Assembly (NCBI GenBank): GCA_014529385.2
Contig: CM043970.1
Location: forward strand, 46,773,779 to 46,837,778
Source of the DNA: Adiantum capillus-veneris
Taxonomy: Eukaryota > Streptophyta > Polypodiopsida > Polypodiales > Pteridaceae
Length of the DNA stretch: 64,000 bases
Direction of reading: 5' to 3'
Shown here in pieces: positions 44,367-56,109 of this stretch. The notes under the pieces were generated by a model. That model made no database searches. It saw only the letters and a list, made by a program, of their open reading frames with translations, and was not told the origin of the DNA. Made by a program: the position numbers and the translations under genes. The first letter of the stretch is position 1. Every line of letters begins with the position of its first letter.

Positions 44367-44663
44367 GTGTGTATGGATCAAACGCCTTATGGCCGATTTG
44401 GGTGTTGGACAAGTCACTGCCAACACTATCTACACTGACAGTCAGAGCGCATTGGCAGTTGCAAGGAACCCAGTTTTTCATGCTCATAAAAAGCACATTG
44501 AGGTGCATTACCACTATGTTAGGGAGAGGCTCTTAGCAGGAGAGATCACTTGGCTTATGTGCCAACACAGGACAACCTTGTAGATATTTTCACAAAGGCA
44601 TTGGCTTGTGAGAAGCTTGAAGCTTTCCGCAAAGCTTTGGGCTTACTCCCCTTTGTGGACTGA
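44367..44663 (+). pseudogene. Copia RNase H, C-terminal part
   Basis: After a stop at 44,364 and a frame change: VWIKRLMADLGVG, TIYTDSQSALAVARNP, HKKHIEVHYHYVRERL. A second frame change near 44,555 leads to DIFTKALACEKLEAFRKALG and a stop at 44,661-44,663. With the DLDWAG and CEAEYR blocks upstream, all RNase H acidic motifs are present. Confidence 0.85.
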
Positions 44664-44738
44664 TCATGTCCTCAAGGCATGGCACTTCACTTTACTCATG
44701 TGCCAGATCTCGTTCACCGCATCACTCCAGGGGGGATT

Positions 44739-44965
44739 TGTTACCATATACATGTGGTAGTGATGTGTGTGAACACACTAGGACCACCGGGGCAGTTATT
44801 CTCTCTTTAGGATTTTTTTCCCCCCGAGCATTGTATATACGCCCATCACTCTAGGGCTATCTATCTTTCCATTGCACACTAAGTAATAAACTCTCTATTG
44901 TGTGCCTTGAGCTTCCTTCGTCTTCTCCAAGCTGTGTGCGTTTCTCTGCAACCCTATTTCCAACA
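44739..44965 (+). repeat. 3' LTR of copia element
   Basis: 227 bp, TGTTACC to tttccaaca, followed by the ATTTT target copy. It retains the U5 end that the 5' LTR lacks. Confidence 0.92.
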
Positions 44966-44970
44966 ATTTT

Positions 44971-45566
44971 TTCGTACCAAAATTACAGTAACGCATTTAG
45001 GCATAACAAGGCACCCTTAGGCAATGCATAGAATCAACTTTGGTGGAATGGTTTGATTATCACTACATGGAATGGAATACAAAGACTGAACTTGATTGGT
45101 ATATTGGTTGGTTTTTATGGAATTGATTCAAACACATGTTAGAGTTCCTACACCTTTGATAGCCAGGTCTCTCTGTTATGCAAATAATCTGGAAATTATT
45201 TATGTTATCTACATGTGTGTTAGAGTTCCTACGCCTAGTGAGGCAGGACTCTTTGTGATATCTACATGTGGAGCTGGCCGACCACATATAGCTTTTCTAT
45301 TGCTATGAACCAATGAGGTTAGTTGCTTTTGTTACCCGGGGTATGTTATGGAATGGATTCTGAGAAGTTGGACACTAGCACTTATAATCATGTGTGTGTG
45401 ATGTAGCAGGTCAAGGTCGCTGAGTCATGGGGAGGTGACTGACAGAAGATAGCAATACATGGAATAAACCAATAACAATTAGGGTTTTAGCTAGTTCAAT
45501 AAAGTCTTCATTTCCAAGGTGGAATGTAAATAGACTCATTTATGAGTTGTCCCTTTTTGGAATGAA
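44971..45566. other. Spacer, probably former 3' flank of the chromovirus
   Basis: No coding or LTR signature recognised. An imperfect 45-bp direct repeat (gttagagttcctac followed by ctt/cta...gccagg/aggcagg) lies at about 45,134 and 45,220. Confidence 0.4.
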
Positions 45567-45972
45567 TATAAATACATGCCAAGAGGAAGCATATCACTCT
45601 AGGCATGGGGGGAAGATTGTACCCAATGCTTTGTGTGTGTATGTGCGTATGGCATCCTCGGTCTAGAGGAGCGTGTACACAAATAGTAGGTGTTTTGTTG
45701 TCATTACGATGTTCTTGTGCACAATACTTTGCCTTGCCTGGTCCAACCCTTGGCATGACAAGAAGAACTATTTTTATGCTACTCACTGTGTCTTTTTTTA
45801 CGAACGTTGATAATGTTTTAAATGACAATTCCTCAATGCAGCATGACTCTCTCTCTCTTCTCTTCCAAGTATGGCTACTTCTCTTTCATGAATACAAGCA
45901 AATGTTTCTTATAAGTTAAAAAATTTATTAGTGAAATAATAAAAATATGTATTCTCAGATGATTCTCCACCT
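45567..45972. repeat. Dispersed 0.41-kb repeat, copy 2
   Basis: Second copy of the unit at 12,676-13,092, same orientation. Both end gatgattctccacc. The (CT)n tract is shorter here. Confidence 0.8.
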
Positions 45973-46081
45973 ATTTTGCACTATGTTTATAAAAATTGGC
46001 TACTTGCAGGCAAGTTTTTGGCCAAACCAAGTATGATATGAATTTTTTGCATCACGCTTGTTGAGGAGCTTGACAAGACGC

Positions 46082-47736
46082 TGTCGAGAAATTTACGGTC
46101 TTGCCGGGAAAGCACCGCGCTTATGGCTGTGAGAGTTTGTGAGAGAACTCAAAAAAAACTATATGAAGGAGTTAAACCATAGATGCCATGAAGACTAGGG
46201 TTTGGAAGGAAGTGAAATCAAAGAAGCCCCACTCTTTCTCTCTTGCACTCACACACACAAAGAAAGAACACAAAAGAGAGTGTCAAAACAACACAAAGAT
46301 GAAAACATCAAGGCTATGGTCATATCGTATCATGGGTAGTATGAAAGGGTTAATAGATGAGTTAATGGCATTCAATCTTGGCTGACCAAATAGGCTACGA
46401 ATTGTTTTATGCTTACCATAATATATATATTTTGTCTAGTGATTGGGATTAATTGTGTGTACAAATCCTCTTGGTTCATAGCAAGATAACTACGCTTACA
46501 TCAAAAGAAAAATTATAGTCTATGAGAGGTAGTATGATGGGATCCGGTGATAGAAGTATTTCATTGAGCCTTTCTGGGCCAAAGAGAAACACTATACATT
46601 GTTGAAAGTGTATTTTACGGTTAATCCATACGTTAATTCTAATAGATCGTACAGAGTGAAAGCGATAGAAATTATCATCATGTGGATTATTCATCTAGGA
46701 TAGTATGTGAGAAATGTAGATATGAGAGAAGTGAAGAGATGAGAAGTTTCCCTCCCAATCCCTATTCTTGCCCGTAGGCAATAAGGATACTACGGGGAGA
46801 GATGTAACTGTAGCAAAGAGAACCTAAAATTTGTAGAGAGGATGAATTACTAAGAATGAGAGAGATAGGTTTGGTTAAGGAGATGAGATTAGATACATAT
46901 ATATATATGTTGGATTAGAGATGAAAATAAAAACAACAAGAAATCAAGAAAACATCAATGTAGAACACATCTTACTTGAAACCCTTCGGTACCATTATTG
47001 ATGGGAGAGAGAAGAAGAGGGGATAATTCAACGTTGATTGATACGCCAAGTCCAAAACCTTCTTTAATTAGAGTTGATCTTCCAAGGATAGCGTACAAGA
47101 ATGGCTAGTCTTCCTCTAGGAGAAAGTGTAGGCTTGGGCTTATGTTAATGGCTAAGTACAATTAGGCATTACTACTCACTCCCTCAAGAATTCCTCTCAT
47201 CAATGGCTTGAATGCTTGAGTTCTTTTCAAGGAAGAAGAGGTCCCCTTTTATAGGTGAAGGGAACCCCCAAGGGTTGACACAAGAAGAGAGGAGCCTGTG
47301 TGAATAGAAACTGGAAAAGTTGGAAATGAGCTGTCCTCCAGTATTTTGATTATATCTCCTCAACCGTGGCTCCAAATGGAAAAGAAAAAATATAGGCAGA
47401 AACTTCAGCTCATTAGCTACGATTTTCATTTTAAAATCTATTTCCAATTCGGATTGGAACCTTGTGTAAAAAATTCATCAAAATAGGGTCCATTTCTAGC
47501 AGCAAAAGTCTTCCTGTGGTCCCCTTAGCCTAGAATTTCATTTGATTCCAAAGGACACCTCATGCCATATGAAAGCATGACATTGCTCCTTGATAAATTT
47601 TTGTAATCATGCTTACAATAATGCATTAAAATAAGTGTATCTTTGAAATCATTCCACCTAGTGTCCCACTAGGATTTGATTCCCTCCTAGTAGCTATTTA
47701 AAAAAAAATATAAGAAAAATATGAAAAATACATAGA

Positions 47737-47768
<32 letters not shown>

Positions 47769-48069
47769 GTTTACCCTAAATATAGAATCTAGCTAGGGTG
47801 TGAGATGATAATGAGATAGTAGAAATAAAGAATCAATGCTTTTTGCCCAAGTTAAAGAGGCGGAGCTATTGATGCTTTTCCCATAGTACTTTCTGATGGT
47901 AAAGTAAGAATAGGTTACCCTTGAGAAAAATAATAGGATGAGATAGAAAGCATATTATTATACTTAAATATGCATATTTACATTATAGAAAATATAATTG
48001 TGTATCTAAAAAGTTACAACATAACTCTTGTAGGATGTGTTTCCACTATGTACGTGTCACAGCAGGACA
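46082..48069 (-). repeat. 3' LTR of element C
   Basis: TGTCGAGAAATTT... to ...gtgtcacagcaggaca on plus. It contains a minus-strand TATA box (CTATAAAAGGGGACC, about 47,245), short (TA)n near 47,740, and late U3 sequence. Closely matches the right LTR, differing by substitutions and one 110-bp unit. Confidence 0.9.
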
Positions 48070-50403
48070 TCCACCCCCTCTAAACCTGCACATCCTCCGG
48101 CATGTGCGAACCTCATGGTAACTTGTCAAAGCAATTGTATCCCATGTCATCCCATGACCTCCTCCAGGATCATATGGGTAACTCAAAAACTTGTATTGTA
48201 CTAAGCATTGAGATTCTCCGCATCTTTTAATTCCTCTCGGAATAGAAGGAATTGTTATATACATCTGTCTCCAAAACATTTGTAACAAATCTCCATTATG
48301 CGCAAAATCTTCATGAAGTAGAGACATAAGTTCCTCATCCTCCTCTTCAAAAAACACTTCCAGGCTTTCTATAATATACTTGAAAGATTTTTGAAACTGC
48401 ACTTCAACCTTCTCACCAACCTCTAAATCCATATGTACCTCTTTTGCATAGAAGTCTGAATTTGCATCTTCATTCTCCAAAGAATCCTCTAGATAGCCTT
48501 TCTCAACATCGAGAGAAACCTCAAAAATATGCATGGTAAAACTCTCATCAATTCTCTCACCTTTTACCAAATACCTCTCCAGCTTACATCATAAAACTTT
48601 GCATACCTCTCAAATATGGTGTCTAATTCCCTTTCCAAATCATCCCGGTAGGTATGCTCCCAGTCACTTGTAACCGACTGCTCAAAAAACTCCTTGGAGT
48701 TAGTCTCTGACACAATATCTTCATCCCTTCTTCCTTTTTGACCCATCGTTAAATTATCTTCAAATGAATCATGTCTCCACTCATCTAGGGAGAACACTTC
48801 TTCATTACATGACTCTGGTGTCAGCATAGAGCTAGCATCCTCTTCTTGCTTCAAGGCATCACCATGTATACCCTTCCTATCCATAGCAGATAGATGCTCA
48901 CAAACCTGCTTGCAATTTATACCCTGTGACACAAGACCTAAATCCCTTTTATGCCTCAGATATTGTTTGCATACCAGCAGACAACCGAATTTCTTAGAAC
49001 CCTGTATAGTAGGCACTTTATGGCAAGAATCTTTATTTGCATCTTCACATAGAGGTTTCTTGCTCTTCTACTCTATCTGAAGAGGTTTCTTGCTCTTCTA
49101 CTCTATCCTCTGATGTCACTTCAACCTGTATAGCATTCCCAAACATTTCTCTATCTTTGATTTGTGAATCTTGAAGATTCATAGCTTCATCCGCAGAACC
49201 CCAATCCTCATGCAGAGAATCTGCATCTGTCATTCCTTCCTCTACCATGGAATTGTCAAAGCTTGTTGCATCTAGCTCTAAATAAGGCACAATTTCACGA
49301 TTCATCTACATCACATCTGCTACCCCATATATACAAGACATACATATTACTCTGTCAATGCACTCCTCTTCTTCCACCTCGTCTAACTGAGGTAATTCAC
49401 AATCCGCAATGCTACTAGCAGAGCTATACTCACAAAGAAAGAGATTTTCAGTCACCCCCTCTAAATTAGCACTTTCGCAGCTAGGTATATCCATTTGGGT
49501 AGTACCACATGCATCAAACTCGCATAGGAAAGCATTGATAATGACTTCTTCATCCTGGTATATGTCTTTAGCATAGGCATCCAGCTCTTCTAAACTTGGT
49601 AAAAGTTCCTGGATCTGCTCAAAAGTAGATTGTAGCACATCACTAATATAGCTGTCTTCCACTTGTTTTCCCTTCACATCCTCTGTCAAAACCATAACAT
49701 CCTTATCCTTGTATATACACTCATGTGCATCTTCAAACAAATCAAAAGGAACGTCCAAATCATCTATCATAGCCGACGAGTTTGCATCATCCTCTAAGTC
49801 GCTTTGAGCCGTTTCAGGCGCTTGGATAGCATCATGAGAGTCATTATCTTGAGATACAAAGGTTACAAGACCCAAACGTGCATAAATAGCTTCCACTATG
49901 TCTGCTTCATCTGCATACAATAAATTTGCATCTTGCAAAAGATATGCATCTATTACTGATTCTAAATTAGCCTGTACAGATGTGTTGACACTTACATGGC
50001 TTACAGGAGACACCAACTATAGCTGGTCACATCCACTTCCACTCTGCTCCATCTCTTGGTCTTGATGTTCCAAGCATACTTGTGTTATAGCTGTAGAAAA
50101 CTCACCCCAGTTGCTTGCATATACACTTGTATAGTCTTGAACTTGGTGCTTGAAATCATCACTCACAAGTTCAACAAATGCTGCAATCATCCGAGCTTCT
50201 AGAATTTCTTGAAGCCTCTTCTCTGTCACATAGCACTCAAGATATCCTTCTGGATCATAGCCTTTGAATATATTAAGCTCATTATATACGGATTGCCTAG
50301 TGCTTTCAATCGCTTTTTGAATCCGGTCTTCTTCTTCAAGCCATTTGCATCTGTCTCCAAGCTCTTTCATTTCAGCATATAGCTGCTCCACTTTGCTAGC
50401 CAT
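48046..50403 (-). pseudogene. Element C acidic protein
   Basis: Starts ATG at 50,403, 28 bases after the primer site (MASKVEQLYAEMKELGDRCK). The first 128 residues look coiled-coil and gag-like (IAAFVELVSDDF, YASNWGEFSTAITQVCLEHQ). The frame continues through TAG stops at 50,017 and 49,306 into a very acidic middle with a duplicated 10-residue motif (DRVEEQETSS). Frame changes lie near 49,045 and 48,567. The end (YPYDPGGGHG) overlaps the polypurine tract. No zinc knuckle or enzymatic motif. Confidence 0.8.
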
Positions 50404-50430
50404 CTTTACGTACTCTCACCCCGGCTTCTT

Positions 50431-50446
50431 CGCGTCGGGTTCACCA
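50431..50446 (-). other. Primer-binding site of element C
   Basis: Minus strand TGGTGAACCCGACGCG, 6 bases from the 5' LTR. The first 15 bases are identical to the site at 92-78. The cognate tRNA is not identified. Confidence 0.7.
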
Positions 50447-50452
50447 AAAATA

Positions 50453-52551
50453 TGTCAAGAAATTTGTGGTCTTTTCGGGAAAGCACCGAGCTTATGGATG
50501 TGAGAGTTTGTGAGAGAACTCAAAAAAAAACTATATGAAGGAGTTAAACCATAGATGCAATGAAGACTAGGGTTTGGAAGCAAGTGCAATCAAAGAAGCC
50601 CCACTCTTTCTCTCTTGCACACAAAGAAAGAACACAAAAGAGAGTGTTTAAACAACACAAAGATGAAAACATCAAGGCTATGGTCATATCGTATCATGGG
50701 TAGTATGAAAGGGTTAATAGATGAGTTAATGGCATTAGATCTTGCCTGACCAAATAGGCTACGAATTGTTCTTTGGAATTGTAGTTTTGTGCTTACCATA
50801 ATATATATATTTTGTCTAGTGATTGGGATTAATTGTGTGTACAAATCCTCTTGGTTCATAGCAAGATAACTACGCTTACATCAAAAGAAAAATTATAGTC
50901 TATGAGAGGTAGTATGATGGGATCCGGTGATAGAAGTATTTCATTGAGTCTTTCTGGGCCAAAGAGAAACACTATACGTTGTTGAAAGTGTATTTTACGG
51001 CTAATCCATACGTTAATTCTAATAGATCGTACATAGTGAAAGCGATAGAAATTATCATCATGTGGATTATTCATCTAGGATAGTATGTGAGAAATGTAGA
51101 TATGAGAGAAGTGAAGAGATGAGAAGTTTCCCTCCCAAGCCCTATTCTTGCCCGTAGGCAATAAGGATACTGCGGGAAGAGATGTACATATAGCAAAGAG
51201 AACCTAAAATTTGTAGAGAGCATGAATTACTAAGAATGAGAGAGATAGGTTTGGTTAAGGAGATGAAATTAGATACATATATATATGTGTTGGATTAGAG
51301 ATGAAAATAAAAACAACAAGAAATCAAAAAAACATCAATGTAGAACACATCTTACTTGAAACCCTTCGGTATCATTATTGATGGGAGAGAGAAGAAGAGG
51401 GGAGAATTCAACATTGATTGATACGCCAAGTCCAACACCTTCTTTGATCCTCCAAGGATAGCGTACAAGAATGGCTAGTCTTCCTCTATGAGAAAGTGTA
51501 GGCTTGGGCTTATGTTAATGGCTAAGTACAATTAGGCATTACTACTCACTCCCTCAAGAATTCTAGGATAGCGTACAAGAATGGCTAGTCTTCCTCTAGG
51601 AGAAAGTGTAGGCTTGGGCTAATGCTAATGGCTAAGTACAATTAGGCATTACTACTCACTCCCTCAAGAATTCCTCTCATCAATGGCTTGAATGCTTGAG
51701 TTCTTTTCAAGAAAGAAGAGGTCCCCTTTTATAGGTGAAGGGAACCCCCAAGGGTTTAAACAAGAAGAGAGGAGCCAGTGTGAATAGAAACTGAAAAAGT
51801 TGGAAATGAGCTGTCCCTGCATGATGTGGGCAGATTGGGGTCCAGTATTTTGATCATATCTCCTCAACCGTGGCTCCAAATTGAAAAGTAAAAATATAGG
51901 AAAAAACTTCAGCTCATTAGCTACGATTTTCACTTTAAAATAGTTTTCCAATTTGGATTGTAACCTTGTGTAAAAAATTCATCAAAATAGGGTCCATTTC
52001 TGGCAGCAAAAGTCTTCGTGTGGTCCCCTTAGCCTAGACTTTCATTTGATTCCAAAGGACACCTCATGCCATATGAAAGCATGACATTGCTCCTTGATAA
52101 AGTTTTGTAATCATGCTTACAATAATGCATTAAAATAAGTGTATCTTTGAAATCATGCCATCTAGTGTCCCACTAGGATTTGATTCCCTCCTAGTAGCTA
52201 TTTAAAAAGAAATATAAGAAAAATATGAAGAATATATATATATATATTGGAGTTTACCCTAGATATAGAATCTAGCTAGGGTGTGAGATGATAATGAGAT
52301 AGTAGAAATAAGAATCAATGCTTTTTGCCCAAGTTAAAGAGGCGGAGCTATTGATGCGTTTCCCATAGTATTTTCTAATGGTAAAGTAAGAATAGGTTAC
52401 CCTTGAGAAAAATAATAGGATGAGATAGAAAGCATATTATTATACTTAATTATGCATATGTACATTATAAAAAATATAACTATGTATCTAAAAAGTTACA
52501 AGATAACTCTTGTAGGATGCGTTCCCACTATGTACGTGTCATAGCACGACA
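50453..52551 (-). repeat. 5' LTR of element C
   Basis: Starts TGTCAAGAAATTTG and ends gtcatagcacgaca. A 110-bp tandem duplication (from ggatagcgtacaagaatggc at 51,455 and 51,565) accounts for its greater length. Confidence 0.9.
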
Positions 52552-52608
52552 ACGCACAAATCCATATGAGACGACCTCAAGAAAATTCAAAACTATTTGG
52601 GAGCTACA

Positions 52609-53015
52609 TGTTGAAAATGGCTAGGAATTTTAGGACTAGATTTTCTAACTTGCATGTGTGGGATGTTTTTAGAGGGTCTTATGTGTTCATGTGCAAGGTG
52701 CCTCTTTTCGAGCCTAATTTTGGGCCACTTTGCTAAAGAGAGAAGGAGAGGATAAAAATAACTACCTTTGCGAAAGGCAGTCCCCAAAATCAAAAGGAGG
52801 GTGTTCAATTATGATGGTGGACTGAGATTGTGACTGTGAATGAGAGTGAGATTGCGAGTGAGATAGCTCGAGGGTGGTCGGGAGGTTTGACACGAGCTAC
52901 ACTCTTCTTGTACCCATCAACTTATATCAATATAGATCTCTCATTTCCTCTATCTACTCTGTGTACTATGTAATTTCTAATTATTCAATTTTCTTCTCTC
53001 TTGTGTCTCGTCACA
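52609..53015 (+). repeat. Candidate 407-bp LTR next to a primer site
   Basis: TGTTGAAAATGG to gtctcgtcaca. The end abuts TGGTGAAACCCACGG. A TATA-like gataaaaat is near 52,757. No second copy was found in the window, so the element is 3' truncated or decayed. Confidence 0.45.
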
Positions 53016-53030
53016 TGGTGAAACCCACGG
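53016..53030 (+). other. Primer-binding site on plus strand
   Basis: TGGTGAAACCCACGG directly follows the CA end of the candidate LTR. It shares the first seven bases, TGGTGAA, with the sites of element C and of the window start. Confidence 0.45.
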
Positions 53031-55530
53031 ATGCATTTAGAAATCGGCCTAGTCCACGTAGGCCTAATGCTAACAGAAAGAGCAGGATGAAAGCTCGACT
53101 CAAGAAGGAACTGGATAAGGTAGGAAGCTGTGATTTAATTAAGAAACTCTACTAATTGTTTTGGTAAAAGGAACCCTGGAAAGCTAGGAACCTAATGGGC
53201 TATCCCGCAATTGTCCTCATCAACCAAACCTCTCTCTTCTTCTCCAATTATTGATTATAAAATAGCCTAGAATATATATATATTTTTAAAGCCTTTTCCA
53301 CACAAGATAAATGAAAAAAATAAGTGGAAATTGTGTAAAGGCATCGCCTCCACACATGGCGGAGGAGATAGGATACCCAAGTCCTAGGATGTTGATATGG
53401 ATATGCCCGGAGAAGTATATGTGAATGCTTGAAAGATAAATACATAACTTTACTAATACTAAAGAAAAAGGGCAACAAAATATTCTAAAAAGTAAAAGGT
53501 GGGAATGACTTGATAAATGCACATTTGCAAGGATATGCAATAGTTTGCATGCTACTTTCAAATTCTTGAAATGTCTTCGTGGATCAACAAGTTTGGAATA
53601 TTATTTTCCTAGTGTCATAGTACTACCTTTGAAAGGGGCATTTATCAAACAATTTAGTGGAAGTGTGGAATTTGAAGGGTTAATTGTTGGCAAGAAAGTT
53701 GAACCCATTTTTATGTTGTCCACTAGGATAAGTCAAGAATGGGGAAATGGATTTTGATATATGGAGCAGGAACAAGACATTGGTGTAGTTAGTAAATACA
53801 CTCATCTTAGGGGAATGCACTGACGGATGTACTCTGTCATAACTGGGGAAATAGCATCACTGTCTTTGAGCCAAGCGTGAATTATAGAGCTCCCATCAGT
53901 TGACCCTAAAGGATTGAGTTCAAGTTTAGTATGATGACTTCGATTGCAAACTTGAACCGATAAGAAAAGGTGTTTTCAGACTTCCATATGAGAAAAGTGA
54001 ATTTTGTCACCCCCTTGAGTTGGCATCAAAGAGGGGGGCATTACTATGATCTGGATAATCTCTATCTAGAAATGGTGATAGAAAAATTGGCAGTAGATCC
54101 CAACTACTATTGTTGGACCCTTGTTGAAAACAACTTGGCATTGTAGTTGGATTCGCAAGTCAGTTTTTATTCAAGTCTATAATATTATATTTTGCATTAC
54201 TATGGACCCTAGGGATTTAAGGGCAATCCTCACAAAAGCATGAAATAAAAGAACTTAGAATTTACAAAATGCTAAACAAGTGCTTCCCTTGAACGTTAAT
54301 AATTTTCCAATTGTAAATTTCGGATGTGATAAAGAGAATCCATCTTTTAAAACGTCTTCCTTTTGCAAAGTTTATAATCTACCCTTGAGTATTTGTGGTT
54401 ATATTGCTAAGAGGAAGTAGTTTTTCTTTGCCAAAGCCATAAAATATGCCACATAAACCCCCTAGAGAAAGACCAACTTGGGACTGTCTTGTAGCTAACA
54501 CTGTAGATTTTCTGCTTCCGGATACATGAGCATCACAAGCCCCTCAAGTTGTCCCTAATATACCAAATCATATGACACTTGCTATAGAACTTGTAGAGGA
54601 TTTTGAGCGTGACAAAAATCTTGCTCAAATAGGTGCAACCACGTCCATTTTTAGGCACAGGTGATGGTGTGCCTACTCATCTAGAAGAATGGGTAATTTC
54701 TATGGATGACTACTTTTCTCTTTCCATCTACAATACAATTGCTCAAGGGATAATGGGGAGAGCTAAGTTAGAAGGACTCAACAAAAACATGGTAGAGCTA
54801 AGTTAGAAGGACTCAACAAAAACATGTTAGAAGGCCCCTGAAGTAGAGTCCTTTTGAACTGCCTCACTTGTAGATGCTAATTAAGGTGAAGTCTAAGCAT
54901 AAGACCCTTTTGAAGGGCGGAACTACAACCAATAGGAAGTGAGAACATCCCTCCTATCCCAGTCAGCCTCCTCAAGCAACCAAAGTATCATTTATACCAT
55001 AGCCAACTTTCAAACCACAATCACCACTGTATTTTATTCGTGTGAATGCTCTTCCAGTCACTCAAAGTGGAACGCAAATTTAGTGTTATGAGTGCTTGAA
55101 ATTTGGTGATACAAAGGCCCAATGTCCTAAAGAAAATGACCCTAGTAATTCAAGCCTCCATGTGAACCTTCATAATCCACCCAATCAAGAGGGACAATTC
55201 AAAAACCTTGCAATTGATAAGAAGACAAAGAAAGAGATCTTTGAGTTATGTAATATCATAGAATCAAAGAGAACAAGATGGAAATCTTATCAATGTTAGA
55301 GAAATACATGGACATAATGTCTTGGACTAGATGGTTTGTAATACTTCAACACACAAAAATTAATTCAAAATTAAACCCATGTATAAATTATACAATCTTC
55401 TTAACACTAGGTTTATCTTTGAGCCACTTAAGTGGCTTGAGTCACAATAGTGGCTTGGTACCTCATTCCATAAAATTGGCTCTACACTTGTCTATTTTGC
55501 AAGAGACCATGATCATAGGATACCATTGAG
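53020..55530 (+). pseudogene. Decayed gag-like region
   Basis: Scattered frames after the primer site: VKPTDAFRNRPSPRRPNANR (53,020), then a segment at 53,545-53,757 with PLKGAFIKQFSGSVEFEGLI and ISQEWGNGF, and near 54,680 a stretch (DDYFSLSIYNTIAQGIMGRA) in the position of gag. At 55,090 CYECLKFGDTKAQCP is a zinc-knuckle remnant with the His replaced. Stops occur every few tens of codons. Superfamily undetermined. Confidence 0.4.
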
Positions 55531-56109
55531 ATCCTATGACATAGAGGAAAATTATAGTACACCATTTATCCCAAAAATGTGAGAGACTAAAAAAATTTAT
55601 TTTTTCTAAAAATAGTAAGAAGCCATAAAACTAGCTTTTAATTTTAACAACATACATGTTTTTTAGGCCTAAAACAAATTGGCATTTTTTTTCTAAAAAT
55701 AGTATATGTACATTATCATTGTATACATATCCATGTATTTTTCAAAAAAGTTTCTATGTGCTTTGAGTGGTTTACATGGGATATAATTTTTTTTGAGTGA
55801 TTTTTGTTCAATTGTACCTACAAGATGGATCTTAAAAAATAATACTTTTACATAGATTTATTTATTTCTACATGCCTTGAGAACAAATCCATGAAAGGGT
55901 TTGATGAGATTTTTTTGGTCCATGAGAACAAGAATTTACAAAAAAGTTGCTTATAGCCCACCAAAGTGCTCATGCTAACACAACCCTAGTGTCAACATGA
56001 AATACATGTAATATGTGCACATATATACGAAGCCGGTACTCAAATTTTACCATGGGGATCTCTTTCTTGTATGGACTCTATTCAATGTAAGTTTCCTAGA
56101 ACATAAATG
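55531..56109. other. AT-rich spacer, nothing recognised
   Basis: No coding or repeat structure seen before the satellite begins. Confidence 0.5.

Larger units (their letters stand above)
39920..44965 (+). mobile_element. Ty1/copia element, near full length
   Basis: Order gag, protease, integrase, RT, RNase H is the copia order. It has perfect 5-bp target duplications ATTTT (39,915-39,919 and 44,966-44,970), a polypurine tract (ccaggggggattt) before the right LTR, and LTRs starting TGTTACCATATA. It was inserted just after the stop codon of the chromovirus. Coding regions are complete in content but broken by about six stops and several frameshifts. The left LTR lacks its last 33 bases and no primer site follows. 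Confidence 0.95.
46082..52551 (-). mobile_element. Non-autonomous LTR element C (complete)
   Basis: Long LTRs (1,988 and 2,099 bp) with TG...CA ends; 4-bp direct repeats ACGC outside them (46,078-46,081 and 52,552-52,555); primer site 6 bases inside the right LTR; polypurine tract AGAGGGGGTGGA inside the left. It is therefore in minus orientation. The 2.4-kb interior encodes only an acidic protein; no protease, RT or integrase. This is the structure of a non-autonomous, LARD- or TR-GAG-like element that depends on a partner. Confidence 0.9.
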
